From contig JAKSNA010000011.1 in assembly GCA_024400295.1 (NCBI GenBank), positions 1 through 64,000 of the forward strand: 64,000 bases of DNA, written 5' to 3'. This stretch comes from Bacteroidales bacterium (GTDB taxonomy: Bacteria; Bacteroidota; Bacteroidia; Bacteroidales; F082). Shown here piece after piece: positions 51,394-60,768 of the stretch (position 1 is the stretch's first letter; every line of letters begins with the position of its first letter). The translations under genes were made by a program, and so were the position numbers. The notes beneath the pieces are model-generated. The model was not told the origin of the DNA. It made no database searches and saw only the letters and a list, made by a program, of their open reading frames with translations.

Positions 51394-54300
51394 ATGAAAA
51401 AAACATTTACATTTCTACTCATGGCGTTCTTGGCGCTTGCCGGCTTTAAGAGCTGGGGACAGGAAACAATTGAGATTGGAGACGGAAACGATATCTCTTA
51501 CCATTTCCCGTTTAGCAGTTATTACAATTACTCCTATAATGAAATGCTGTACACCGCTGATGAAATCAGAACGGCAGGAACAATTACTTCCATAAGTTTT
51601 TATGCCATTGAAACAACAAGTGAAACTTACACCCTTGACATTTACATGAGAAATGTTGATAAGACACAATTCAGCAGTACTACAGACTTTATTCATTCTA
51701 GTTCTGAGGACTTGGTGTGGTCGGGGCAAGTTTCAGGAAGTCAAAGCGGATGGGTTACTTTCGAACTTAACACGCCATTTGCCTACGATGGAACTCACTC
51801 ATTGATGATTGCCTTTGACAACAACAGTGGACTTTATAAACAATGGTATTTCAAACAGCACATTATTGACCTAATGGCTATTGCCGCCTGTGATGATTAT
51901 AGTAACCAAGATCCTTCTAACCCAACTGGGAATAATCTACACGATAGAATTCGTCCTAACATCAAAATTGGCATCACCCCTGCTGGCGGTTGCCCAGCTC
52001 CAACAGGCTTAGCCGCTTCCAACGTCACCGCAACAGACGCAACCATCAGTTGGAACAACAATGGTGCTGAAAGCTACAACCTCGATGTGAACGGTACTGT
52101 GTATGAAAATGTCACCAATCCTTATATATTGGATGTCGAACTCTCTACCACCTACACCGTGAAAGTGCAGGCTGTTTGCGGCGAGGATGAAACCAGCGCA
52201 TGGAGCAGCGGAATAAACTTTACCACTCCTGATTGCTGGGATGGACACACTATCAATTATACACTGAACGATAGTTATGGCGATGGTTGGAACGGTGCTA
52301 AGCTGACTATTGTCGACAAAAGCAATAACAATACCATTAAAACCTTAACTGTTAGTTTTGGCCAAACCGAAAGTGGCTCACTCACTTTGTGCAGCGGCAC
52401 TTATGATTTTGTTTGGCATACGGGTACCTACGATGATGAATGCTCATTCTCTATCTCTGAAAACGGAAAAACGCTCTTCACATGTTACGATGCCTCTGCC
52501 TATACTACTGGTCAAGTGGTCTATACCCTTGGTTTGTTGGAAAAATTCGCCATCACTCTCATTCAGCCAGAAGATGCAGCAGTCGGCACAATCTCAGCAG
52601 ACTATGAACAGGCTGCCGCTGGTACCACTGTCACTTTGTCAACCGACTTCAATTTGGGCTACACCTTAAATTACATCATGGTCGATGAAGAACCGATTGA
52701 GGGCAACACCTTCGAAATGCCTGAACACGACGTTACCGTGTCGGTCGCATACAACACCCTTGATATGTATGACATCACTTTCGATCCTGAAATTGACAAC
52801 GACATCATCAGCGTTTCGGCCACCTACAACGGCGAGCCTGTCACAGAGGCTCCTGCTGGAACAGTAATCACGCTCAGTTACAGCAATCTCGATGAAGGCT
52901 ACACATTCAATTACTGGACACTTAACGGCGCACAACTGACAGGAAGCACCTTCGAAATGCCAGAAGAAGATGCTGTAATTGGCGTCAATCTCACCGAACG
53001 CACACGCTATGCTGTAGCCATCGACTCCGACGTTCAGGACTACATCACCGCCGACCCAAGCAGCGACATTCTTGGCGGCACAACCGTCACGCTTACCATC
53101 AGCCCTGCTACAGGCTATGTCCTGGCAGAACTTCACGTGTTGGACGAAGATGAAAATGAGCAAGACGTCACTATCAACCCTGAAAACTCCAACATCCGCA
53201 CCTTCATCATGCCGGAAAGCAATGTCACGGTTTCAGTAGTGTTCTCACCTGTTTACAACATAAGCATCGACATGGCACTTGTCGGCGGCAGCATCTCCCA
53301 GATGAGCGACCAAGGCGCACTCTCCGCTTATCCTGCCGGAACACGAGTTTTCCTTTTCGATAATCCTGATGAAGACTACAGCTTTGTGGAAAACTCATTC
53401 ATCGTTATAAGATCCGACGGCGAGATAGGTCCTACCGTCACATATACGAATATGGTGTACTCATTCATCATGCCGGAAAGCAATGTCACCGTTTCGGCTA
53501 CCTTCAATAAGACAGCTTTCGCAGTTTCGCAAGTCATCACACCTACGTATAGCGGTTCATTCTCTATCAGCAAGACCGCCCATGTCGGAATTGGCGAAAC
53601 CGTCACCCTTTCTTACTTCAATGCTTCCCCCGGTTATTATTTCGACTTTGAAGATGTCAATTCACTTGTCGTGAAACGCAATGACAACCAGGAAACTGTG
53701 GAAGTCAACAACTATGGCAACATTTACCAGTTCGCTATGCCGACTTCCGATGTCACCGTTACCGCAACATTCAAGGAACTTCCGCGCTACAGCGTTTTTG
53801 TCGGCGATGTGGTGAACGGTACCATCTACCTTGATAATCCATACCAGGACATTTTGGCTGGCGATATTATTTATTTCGAAGTAGAGCCTGAAATAGGCTA
53901 CACACTCGAAAGTATTACAGTTACACCAGAAGAAGGTAATCCTTTCGAACCGACCCAACAAGCTTGGTACTATTATTTCACAATGCCTTCAAGCAACGTA
54001 ACTATTTCGGCTACATTCTGCGAGTTTCAATCCTACACCATTAATTATTATGTGAATGGCGAATTAGACAGAACCATGCAGTGCTATGAAGACCGTTTCG
54101 TCAACAATGAAGGCCCACAATACATTGACGTTCCTGCAGGAATGACATTCGAGGGTTGGGGCTTTGCTGAAATCGGCACATACGTCACCGAAAAGCCAGC
54201 CGTCTTAGGCAATGCGGAAAAACCTACACAGGACTATAACCTTTATGCCGTGCTCAGCTACACAGAAAGCGTGCAGAGTGGTGAAACTTGGAAGAAAGTT

Positions 54301-56118
54301 ACAAGCACATCAGAATTGAGTGCTGGCGATGAAATCGTATTAGTGTACGGAAATTATGTTATGGGTGGATTATGGGGTACGGAGGATTATCACAGGTATG
54401 AAGTTAGTATTGCAAATAATGAAATCTCCAATTTGCCATCAAATGCTAATGTTTTAACTTTAGTTGCGTCTGGGATCAATTGGAAACTGCAATATTTCGA
54501 AAGTGAAATAAGTAATACAACCACATTATCATATAATTATAATACTAGGGATTGTTTATCATATTATGGTTATGGGAATATTAGCTATGATGAATGGACT
54601 GCAATTGAATCTTCTGGTGTAATGTTTTACAATAATAATAAGTACATCGGGAACCATCCTAATGGAAATTTTATTACTGTCGTTGACAATACGAACACCG
54701 CTTGCAAAGCCTACAAGAAAGGTGCATCCGTCATCACCACCAACTACTACATGACCGAGGTTCTCGCCGACGGTGAAGTTACTGAAAACACCACCGCGAA
54801 GAACATCATCATCACAACTGGAACGGTTACTGTTGATAACGACATCGTTTTGACAATGAACGAAAACGGTCTCTTCAGAAACGAGAATGCCGCCAACTTC
54901 GTGTTCGAGGACGGCGCACAGCTCATTTACGACGGTGACGAAACAGTCAATGCTACAATGAAGAAGAACATCAACTGCAACGCAAGCAAGGCAAGCAACG
55001 TGAACTGGTACACAATCAGTTCACCGCTCGCAGCAAACACCGAGTTCGCAAATGTCACCAACCTCATCCCGACAGCAGTGACAGCAACCGACTACGACCT
55101 CTACTACCTCGATGAAGAGAACGGATTCTGGGTGAACGCAAGACCCGAAGCTGAACAAACTTCCGATTTCACCACAATCGACAAAGGCCGCGGCTACATC
55201 TACTCCAACACAACTGCAGCAGACATCGCATTCGCAGGCGAAATCAATGTTGCCGATGTTGAATGCAACCTCACAATCGGCGTGGCAAACGGCTTCAACC
55301 TCATCGGCAACCCGTTCATGCAGAACATCGAATTGGCAAACGTCACAGACGTAACTTTGGCAGACGGTTTCTATGTCCTCAACAATGACAACACATGGGG
55401 GACAGAACCTATGACAGGAGAAATCAAACCGCTTCAGGGCTTCCTCGTACAGGCGACCGAAGAGGGCGGCACAGCAAGAATCAGCAAGAATGCTTCAGTC
55501 AGAGGCGAACGCTCGAAAGAACAGAGCACCAGCATCGAGATGATTGTCTCCAACAGCAACCACCGCGACAACGCCTACGCGATGTTCGGCGAAAGCACCG
55601 GCCTCAACAAGGTCAGCCACCGCAACGCACAAGCCCCGATGCTCTACATCCCGCAGGACGGCGAAGACTTCGCCATCGCATTCATGAACGAGAACACGAC
55701 AGTCTTCCCAGTCAGCTTCAAGGCCATGACGACCGGCAAGTACAGCATCAGCCTCAAGGCCACAGACGACATCAGCACTCTCGTGCTCGTCGATAACATG
55801 ACAGGCACCGAGACCAACATGCTGCTCGAAGAAAGCTACTCTTTCATCGGCTCACCCGCCGACAACGAGAACCGCTTCACGGTGAAACTCGCCATCAGCC
55901 AGAGCAACGACGAAGATGCCAGCTTCGTATATCAGAACGGCAAAGAGCTTGTCGTCAACGGCGAAGGCACGCTTCAGGTGTTCGACGTGCTCGGAAGAGT
56001 GGTCATCAGCGAAGAGGTGCACGGCCAGACGGTGAACGTCGGCGGCCTCAACACCGGCGCTTACATCGTCAGACTGACAGGCGAGAGTGTCATGACACAG
56101 AAGATAGTCGTCAGATAG
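51394..56118 (+). CDS. Giant T9SS-exported repeat protein (module copy 2)
   Basis: 1574 residues from the ATG at 51394, which starts the signal peptide MKKTFTFLLMAFLALAGFKS; upstream codons overlap the terminator-like hairpin. A lectin-like N-terminal segment is followed by a fibronectin III-like domain (~200-290). Six InlB-like repeats of ~75 residues follow (~385-880), each closing with a variant of YxFxMPxSNVTVSATF. After a further repeat (FEGWGFAE) and a WKKVTSTSELSAGDEIVLV segment, the last ~350 residues match copy 1 (NWYTISSPLAA, GFNLIGNPF, YSFIGSPADNENRF). They end in a T9SS sorting domain. Codons at about 54290-54700 are markedly more AT-rich. Confidence 0.9.
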   Translation: MKKTFTFLLMAFLALAGFKSWGQETIEIGDGNDISYHFPFSSYYNYSYNEMLYTADEIRTAGTITSISFYAIETTSETYTLDIYMRNVDKTQFSSTTDFIHSSSEDLVWSGQVSGSQSGWVTFELNTPFAYDGTHSLMIAFDNNSGLYKQWYFKQHIIDLMAIAACDDYSNQDPSNPTGNNLHDRIRPNIKIGITPAGGCPAPTGLAASNVTATDATISWNNNGAESYNLDVNGTVYENVTNPYILDVELSTTYTVKVQAVCGEDETSAWSSGINFTTPDCWDGHTINYTLNDSYGDGWNGAKLTIVDKSNNNTIKTLTVSFGQTESGSLTLCSGTYDFVWHTGTYDDECSFSISENGKTLFTCYDASAYTTGQVVYTLGLLEKFAITLIQPEDAAVGTISADYEQAAAGTTVTLSTDFNLGYTLNYIMVDEEPIEGNTFEMPEHDVTVSVAYNTLDMYDITFDPEIDNDIISVSATYNGEPVTEAPAGTVITLSYSNLDEGYTFNYWTLNGAQLTGSTFEMPEEDAVIGVNLTERTRYAVAIDSDVQDYITADPSSDILGGTTVTLTISPATGYVLAELHVLDEDENEQDVTINPENSNIRTFIMPESNVTVSVVFSPVYNISIDMALVGGSISQMSDQGALSAYPAGTRVFLFDNPDEDYSFVENSFIVIRSDGEIGPTVTYTNMVYSFIMPESNVTVSATFNKTAFAVSQVITPTYSGSFSISKTAHVGIGETVTLSYFNASPGYYFDFEDVNSLVVKRNDNQETVEVNNYGNIYQFAMPTSDVTVTATFKELPRYSVFVGDVVNGTIYLDNPYQDILAGDIIYFEVEPEIGYTLESITVTPEEGNPFEPTQQAWYYYFTMPSSNVTISATFCEFQSYTINYYVNGELDRTMQCYEDRFVNNEGPQYIDVPAGMTFEGWGFAEIGTYVTEKPAVLGNAEKPTQDYNLYAVLSYTESVQSGETWKKVTSTSELSAGDEIVLVYGNYVMGGLWGTEDYHRYEVSIANNEISNLPSNANVLTLVASGINWKLQYFESEISNTTTLSYNYNTRDCLSYYGYGNISYDEWTAIESSGVMFYNNNKYIGNHPNGNFITVVDNTNTACKAYKKGASVITTNYYMTEVLADGEVTENTTAKNIIITTGTVTVDNDIVLTMNENGLFRNENAANFVFEDGAQLIYDGDETVNATMKKNINCNASKASNVNWYTISSPLAANTEFANVTNLIPTAVTATDYDLYYLDEENGFWVNARPEAEQTSDFTTIDKGRGYIYSNTTAADIAFAGEINVADVECNLTIGVANGFNLIGNPFMQNIELANVTDVTLADGFYVLNNDNTWGTEPMTGEIKPLQGFLVQATEEGGTARISKNASVRGERSKEQSTSIEMIVSNSNHRDNAYAMFGESTGLNKVSHRNAQAPMLYIPQDGEDFAIAFMNENTTVFPVSFKAMTTGKYSISLKATDDISTLVLVDNMTGTETNMLLEESYSFIGSPADNENRFTVKLAISQSNDEDASFVYQNGKELVVNGEGTLQVFDVLGRVVISEEVHGQTVNVGGLNTGAYIVRLTGESVMTQKIVVR

Positions 56119-56141
56119 TTTAACCAGAAAAATTGAAAAAG

Positions 56142-56381
56142 ATGAAAAAGATATTATTAGTATTAGCGATAACATTAGGTCTCACAACAGGCGCGATGGC
56201 GCAGTCAGACGGTTTCTTCAACAACTGGAGCGACTTCGACAGCAGAGAAGACAACGGTCTGGAGCTTCCGACGCTTCCCGAACACGGGCTTAACGGCAAC
56301 CAGAATGCCCCGCTCGGCGGCGGCCTTCTCATCCTCACAGCCCTCGGCGCAGGATACGCCCTTTCAAAGAGGAGAGATTAG
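56142..56381 (+). CDS. Small exported protein with C-terminal membrane tail (module partner, copy 2)
   Basis: 79 residues from the ATG at 56142; a TTG at 56133 would add three residues. The signal peptide MKKILLVLAITLGLTTGAMA precedes a mature part beginning Q-S-D-G-F-F. The tail is PLGGGLLILTALGAGYAL followed by SKRRD. It starts 23 bases after the T9SS protein's stop and ends before a terminator. It aligns with the 82-residue protein at 3634 along its length: same signal, Q-S and FF near the mature start, Pro-x-x-x-Gly before the hydrophobic stretch, L-G-x-G-Y-A, basic end. Function unknown. Confidence 0.82.
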   Translation: MKKILLVLAITLGLTTGAMAQSDGFFNNWSDFDSREDNGLELPTLPEHGLNGNQNAPLGGGLLILTALGAGYALSKRRD

Positions 56382-56408
56382 AGTTAAAAGTGTGGAGGGT
56401 TAAGTTTG

Positions 56409-56449
56409 GAGAGTTAAGAGTGGAGTTTTCACTCTTGACTCTCTTTTTT
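56409..56449 (+). terminator. Terminator of the second T9SS module
   Basis: GAGAGTTAAGAGTG (56409-56422) pairs with CACTCTTGACTCTC (56430-56443), followed by TTTTTT. It is built from the purine-rich repeat. Confidence 0.85.
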
Positions 56450-56510
56450 AATCACAGCTAACAACTAAAGACTAACAACTAAAAAAATCTCCTCTCTATA
56501 AAATTATTCG

Positions 56511-56518
56511 TATCTTTG
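56511..56518 (+). promoter_or_regulatory. Bacteroidota -7 box for the T9SS gene at 56587
   Basis: TATCTTTG, about 70 bases before the ATG. Confidence 0.72.
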
Positions 56519-56586
56519 CACCCTGACATTTTGCATGTCGTTAAAACTTGTGAAATTCAAATAATATCAATCTAATACGTTACAAA

Positions 56587-58356
56587 ATGAAAAAATTCTA
56601 CTTGTTAATCACAATGGTGGCTTTCAGTTTCTTCGGCTTGAAAGCCCAGGTGGAGGCACCGGAAGACCTTCACGTTTCACCGACAGGCTGGGCACAGTGG
56701 ACCAGCAGCGCGACCATCGAACAGCCGGAATACGGCGAGACATTCTTTTACCCCTTCAATTTACCAACTCTCGCCGGCTGGACTTTGATTGACGGCAACA
56801 ATGACGGCAGGAACTGGGTGGTCGGTTATGACCCGTTCGGCGGTGTCGGCGAATATTGCGCCTCATCAGCGTCAACCGACGGCTACACGTCATTCGGCAC
56901 CGACGACTATCTCGTCTCACCACAGGTGCTCATCGGCAAGAAATCAGTCTTTACCTACGAAATCACGAGCCACTGGTCAAGCCCGCGCGACCACTACGGC
57001 ATCGCCATCTCAACGGGAAGCCCGACAGACCCTGACGACTTCACCGTCATTTTCCACGGAGTAGCGGCACACGGATGGCAGACAAAGACCATCGACCTCG
57101 GCGAATATGCAGGCCGTTACGTCTATATCGCAATACGTCACTATGAGGCCGACGGCTTCAAACTCGACCTCAAGAACGTCGCACTCGGAAATGACACGAA
57201 GAAAGACTTCATCGGCTTTAACATCAAACTCAACGATGAGGTCGTGGCACAGAACGTCGCCGACTGCTACTATCAGTTTGAGACAGGCAGCCTCGCTGAA
57301 GGACAGACATATACCACTTCTGTCCAGGCCGTCTTCGATGAAGGCCAAAGCGACTGGACGTCATACGAATGGACATACTCGTCATGCGACAACTTCGAAG
57401 GCTATGAGACCGTTGATGTCGAGAACATCGGCAACGACGTGCTGGTTTCATGGGAGAACGAGGAGCTTGACGGAACATATCTGTATTACGATGACGGCAC
57501 CAACGAGGAAGGCATCGGCCTCGGCGCAGGCACTCCGATTTACTGGGCCATTCATATCCCAGCAACAAGTCTCGCACCTTATATCAATTACAGAGCCACG
57601 GGAGTTGCGATGTACGACTATGAGGGACACCGCGGCAAAATCATGATCTATCAGGGCGATGAGACAACACCAGAGAACCTGCTTTACACCCAGAACTATC
57701 TGACAAAAGGCTGCGGCCAATATATCGACATCCCGTTTGACGAATATGTCGCCATCGACAACACAAGAGGCATTTGGTTCGTGATGTTGAGTCTCACCGG
57801 CACTTATCCGGCCCCTATCGGCCCGAACACCGGCGACCCGTACGGACGTCTCTATTCCGACAACGGCACCGACTGGTACGACCTCGCCGCCAACGGAGCC
57901 GACAACTCGTTCAACCTGCGCGGCTACATCGAGGAGAACAACGGTGTCATCGGCACGATGGTGTTCAAGAACGGAGCCTGTCTGACACCAAAACCAGTCC
58001 ACGGCAACATTTTCGTCGATGACGGCTCAAAGACCGATTATGAATACTGCATCAGAAAAGTCTATTCATCAGATGTCAACGACCCTGAGAGATTCGCGAT
58101 GTCATGCCCGACATGCGCCACGATACAGGATGTCGCCGAGGTGACGGAGAACGTCATCGGCGTTTATCCTAACCCTGCATCGGAGACAATCACCATCAAG
58201 GGCATCGAGGTCGGGAATGTCGTGATTTACAACTCACTCGGCCAGATTGTCGATGTGCTTGGCGCGACACAGAACGTTGATGTCAGAAATTACACATCAG
58301 GCATTTACATGATGGTCATCAACGGAAGTGAGAGAGTGAGATTTGTGGTAAGATAA
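56587..58356 (+). CDS. T9SS-exported protein with cleaved-adhesin-like (choice-of-anchor J) domain
   Basis: 589 residues. The signal peptide MKKFYLLITMVAFSFFGLKA is followed (residues ~55-205) by a cleaved-adhesin/choice-of-anchor J domain: NLPTLAGWTLIDGNNDGRNW, DDYLVSPQVLIG, DHYGIAISTGSPTDPDDFTV. A fibronectin-like stretch comes next, then a second beta-sandwich (~285-430) and a T9SS sorting domain (VIGVYPNPASETITIKGIEV; YTSGIYMMVINGSERVRFVV). Surface or secreted protein, possibly binding host or dietary polymers. Transcribed alone between two terminators. GC-rich and C-ending codons. Confidence 0.9.
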   Translation: MKKFYLLITMVAFSFFGLKAQVEAPEDLHVSPTGWAQWTSSATIEQPEYGETFFYPFNLPTLAGWTLIDGNNDGRNWVVGYDPFGGVGEYCASSASTDGYTSFGTDDYLVSPQVLIGKKSVFTYEITSHWSSPRDHYGIAISTGSPTDPDDFTVIFHGVAAHGWQTKTIDLGEYAGRYVYIAIRHYEADGFKLDLKNVALGNDTKKDFIGFNIKLNDEVVAQNVADCYYQFETGSLAEGQTYTTSVQAVFDEGQSDWTSYEWTYSSCDNFEGYETVDVENIGNDVLVSWENEELDGTYLYYDDGTNEEGIGLGAGTPIYWAIHIPATSLAPYINYRATGVAMYDYEGHRGKIMIYQGDETTPENLLYTQNYLTKGCGQYIDIPFDEYVAIDNTRGIWFVMLSLTGTYPAPIGPNTGDPYGRLYSDNGTDWYDLAANGADNSFNLRGYIEENNGVIGTMVFKNGACLTPKPVHGNIFVDDGSKTDYEYCIRKVYSSDVNDPERFAMSCPTCATIQDVAEVTENVIGVYPNPASETITIKGIEVGNVVIYNSLGQIVDVLGATQNVDVRNYTSGIYMMVINGSERVRFVVR

Positions 58357-58380
58357 AAACACAATTAAGTTTTAAGCGTG

Positions 58381-58420
58381 GAGAGTTGGGAGTGGAGTTT
58401 CACTCTCAACTCTCTTTTTT
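58381..58420 (+). terminator. Terminator of the T9SS gene at 56587
   Basis: GAGAGTTGGGAGTG (58381-58394) pairs with CACTCTCAACTCTC (58401-58414) with one G-U, then TTTTTT. It is part of the purine-rich repeat family. Confidence 0.88.
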
Positions 58421-58458
58421 AGCCAGAATCTCCACTCTGAACACTTCAAGTTTCACAC

Positions 58459-59361
58459 TCAATCCTTGCTTCTCGCCCTGCTCTTGTTCACCAGAACCAC
58501 GCCGGTGAAGACGAGAACCGCCGCCACGACCTTCTGCCAGCTCAGACGGTCCATCCCCATCAGAATCCCAACTACTGTCGCGATGATCGGCTGCAGGTAA
58601 CCGTAAAGGCTTATCACCGTGGGCCGCAACGTCTTCTGCCCTATCGGTATCAGGAAATACGCAATGAACGTCGAGAAAAGTATTATGAAGCCAAGCTCAT
58701 AAAGATACCTCGCCGGCATGACGGTCATATCGAGACGCACCAGCTCCCTGATGTCGAACGGGATGGCGACGACAGCCGAGAACAGGAACATCCATTTCAT
58801 AAATGTTATCACATTATATTTTGAAATGAGCGGTTTGAATATTCCGAGATAACAGGCGAAGAAAAGCGAATTTAACACCGTGAGGACTATTCCGAGCGGC
58901 TTCGTCTCGGTTACGCCTCCGCTTACGGCTCTTACCGTATTCAGAATCAGGAAGATGATACCGCAGAAACTCATCACGACGCCTCCAGCCTTCTTAAGCG
59001 TAATCGGCTCTTTCAACACTATCGCCGCGACGAACATGGTGAAAATGGGCGTTATCGCGTTGATGATTGAGATGTCAAGCGGCGTCGCCACGGTACTCGC
59101 CTTCAGGAAGGTGAGCTGCGTGAAGAAAAGACCGAGCATCGACGCACAGAAGATCTTCGGGAAGTCTTTTGGCTCGACTTTCTCCTTCGGCATAAACAGC
59201 GACACAAGCCAGAAAAGCAGTGTCGCGCCCGCCGCCCTGAAACAGAAAAGCCCCAAGGGCGAGATGAGCGCGAGATTCGACAGATCTCTGCACACTATGA
59301 TGTTGAACCCGAAAATTGTATATGCGCCGAAACACGCGAGATGCCCGAAAACCTTTTTCAT
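58459..59361 (-). CDS. EamA/DMT family transporter
   Basis: 300 residues with ten hydrophobic segments in two EamA repeats (residues ~5-140 and ~150-295). Typical features are LGLFFTQLTFLKASTVATPL DISIINAITPIFTMFVAAIV at the end of repeat 1 and a similar TVISLYGYLQPIIATVVGIL near the end. A basic tail (NKSRARSKD) faces the cytoplasm. Inner-membrane exporter of metabolites or amino acids; the substrate cannot be read from sequence. Divergent from the COG0523 gene. Confidence 0.93.
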   Translation of the reverse strand: MKKVFGHLACFGAYTIFGFNIIVCRDLSNLALISPLGLFCFRAAGATLLFWLVSLFMPKEKVEPKDFPKIFCASMLGLFFTQLTFLKASTVATPLDISIINAITPIFTMFVAAIVLKEPITLKKAGGVVMSFCGIIFLILNTVRAVSGGVTETKPLGIVLTVLNSLFFACYLGIFKPLISKYNVITFMKWMFLFSAVVAIPFDIRELVRLDMTVMPARYLYELGFIILFSTFIAYFLIPIGQKTLRPTVISLYGYLQPIIATVVGILMGMDRLSWQKVVAAVLVFTGVVLVNKSRARSKD

Positions 59362-59377
59362 TTTAAATTTTTTCGCG

Positions 59378-59385
59378 CAAAATTA
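59378..59385 (-). promoter_or_regulatory. Bacteroidota -7 box for the EamA gene
   Basis: TAATTTTG on the minus strand, 17 bases before the ATG at 59361. Confidence 0.72.
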
Positions 59386-59420
59386 CTAATTATTTGAATG
59401 CATGATTATCAAAAAACGAG

Positions 59421-59428
59421 TATCTTTG
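59421..59428 (+). promoter_or_regulatory. Bacteroidota -7 box for the COG0523 gene
   Basis: TATCTTTG, about 32 bases before the ATG at 59460. I see no clear zinc-uptake-regulator palindrome around it. Confidence 0.72.
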
Positions 59429-59459
59429 CATTTCAAAATTGGATTAAAAAACATTTGAC

Positions 59460-60683
59460 ATGAGCAAGAGAGAGACTCCAATACTGCTTCTCACAGGATA
59501 CCTCGGAAGCGGCAAGACCACTTTGGTCAACAACATCCTTACGAACAGGAAAGGCATTAAGTTTGCAGTGATAGTCAATGATATAGGCGAAGTGAACATC
59601 GACGCGACCCTCATCCAGAAAGGCGGCGTGGTGGGCAAGAAAGACGAAAGCCTCGTGGCACTCCAGAACGGCTGCATCTGCTGCACGCTGAAGATGGACC
59701 TCATCCAGCAGATCACCGACATCATCAAGATGGGACGCTTCGACTACATCGTCATCGAAGCCAGCGGCATCTGCGAACCGGAACCTATCGCACGCACAAT
59801 CAGCAGCATACCACAGATGGGACGCGAATACACCAAGTACGGTGATGCCCGACTCGACTGCATCGTCACCGTCGTCGATGCACTCAGAATGCAAAGCGAG
59901 TTCGGCTGCGGCGACAAACTACAACGCGAAAACATTGATGAAGAAGACATCGAAAACCTCATCATACAGCAGATTGAGTTCTGCAACATCGTGCTTCTCA
60001 ACAAGGTCTCAGACGTGAAACCCGAAGAGCTTGCACGCATCAAGCTGATAATCAAGAATCTGCAGCCTGATGCCGAAATCATCGAATGCGACTACGGACA
60101 GATTGAACTCGACAGGATACTTGAGACTTACATGTTCGACTACAACAAGGTCTCTGGTTCGGCAGGCTGGATCAAGGTCATTGAAGGCAGAGACCACGAA
60201 GATGAGCACCACGAATTGCACGAATTACACGAAGAGGATGAGCACCACGAATTGCACGAAGATGAACATCACCACCACCATCATCATCATGAAAATGAGG
60301 AGGAAGGCGAGGCTGAGGAGTACGGAATAGGCACTTTCGTGTATTTCGCACGCAAGCCGTTCGACACGCTGAAGTTCAACGACTATGTGTTGAACAAATG
60401 GCCGAAGAGCATCATCCGCGCGAAAGGCCTCTGCTATTTCGCTGACAATCAGGATATGTCGTATATCTTCGAACAGGCAGGCGTACAGAAGAAACTGTCG
60501 GAGGCCGGTTATTGGTTCGCCACAGCTTCAAAAGAGGAGCTTGAGCAGATGGCACGTCAAGACCCGTCAATCCTCAACGACTGGGACGAAGAATACGGCG
60601 ACCGTATGGAGAAAATCGTATTCATCGGCCAGAAGATGGATAAAGAACAGATTACCAGAGACTTAGACAACTGTCTGTTTTAG
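59460..60683 (+). CDS. COG0523/CobW family metallochaperone GTPase with His-rich loop
   Basis: 407 residues. G1 is GYLGSGKT (13-20). The metal motif GCICC stands at 71-75 (Cys72, 74, 75). VIEASGICEP is the G3-adjacent region and LLNKVSD the G4. Residues ~244-281 form a His/Glu-rich loop (HHELHELHEEDEHHELHEDE, then eight His). The CobW C-terminal domain follows (TFVYFARKPFDTLKFNDYVL). The family delivers zinc, cobalt or other metals with GTP; the loop suggests metal storage or sensing. Its DNA is made of the CACCACGAATT repeat (60207-60260). Zinc is the usual guess, but cobalt for B12 cannot be excluded. Confidence 0.92.
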   Translation: MSKRETPILLLTGYLGSGKTTLVNNILTNRKGIKFAVIVNDIGEVNIDATLIQKGGVVGKKDESLVALQNGCICCTLKMDLIQQITDIIKMGRFDYIVIEASGICEPEPIARTISSIPQMGREYTKYGDARLDCIVTVVDALRMQSEFGCGDKLQRENIDEEDIENLIIQQIEFCNIVLLNKVSDVKPEELARIKLIIKNLQPDAEIIECDYGQIELDRILETYMFDYNKVSGSAGWIKVIEGRDHEDEHHELHELHEEDEHHELHEDEHHHHHHHHENEEEGEAEEYGIGTFVYFARKPFDTLKFNDYVLNKWPKSIIRAKGLCYFADNQDMSYIFEQAGVQKKLSEAGYWFATASKEELEQMARQDPSILNDWDEEYGDRMEKIVFIGQKMDKEQITRDLDNCLF

Positions 60684-60693
60684 ATTAGAGATA

Positions 60694-60740
60694 AAAGATA
60701 AAAGTTAAAAGAGGCTTCCTCCTTTTTAACTTTTATCTTT
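60694..60740 (+). terminator. Long hairpin after the COG0523 gene
   Basis: AAAGATAAAAGTTAAAA-GAGG pairs with CCTC-CTTTTTAACTTTTATCTTT around a CTT loop. The long A/T arms end in a T-rich run. No separate promoter box is seen before the deacetylase gene, so read-through may supply it. Confidence 0.65.
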
Positions 60741-60768
60741 AATCTTTAAACTTTAATCTTTTAACTTT

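Noticed and set aside
60270-60292. Eight-histidine run as a cloning-tag artefact
   Set aside because: It sits inside a natural His/Glu loop in the middle of a COG0523 protein, with mixed CAC/CAT codons and repeat-derived DNA around it.
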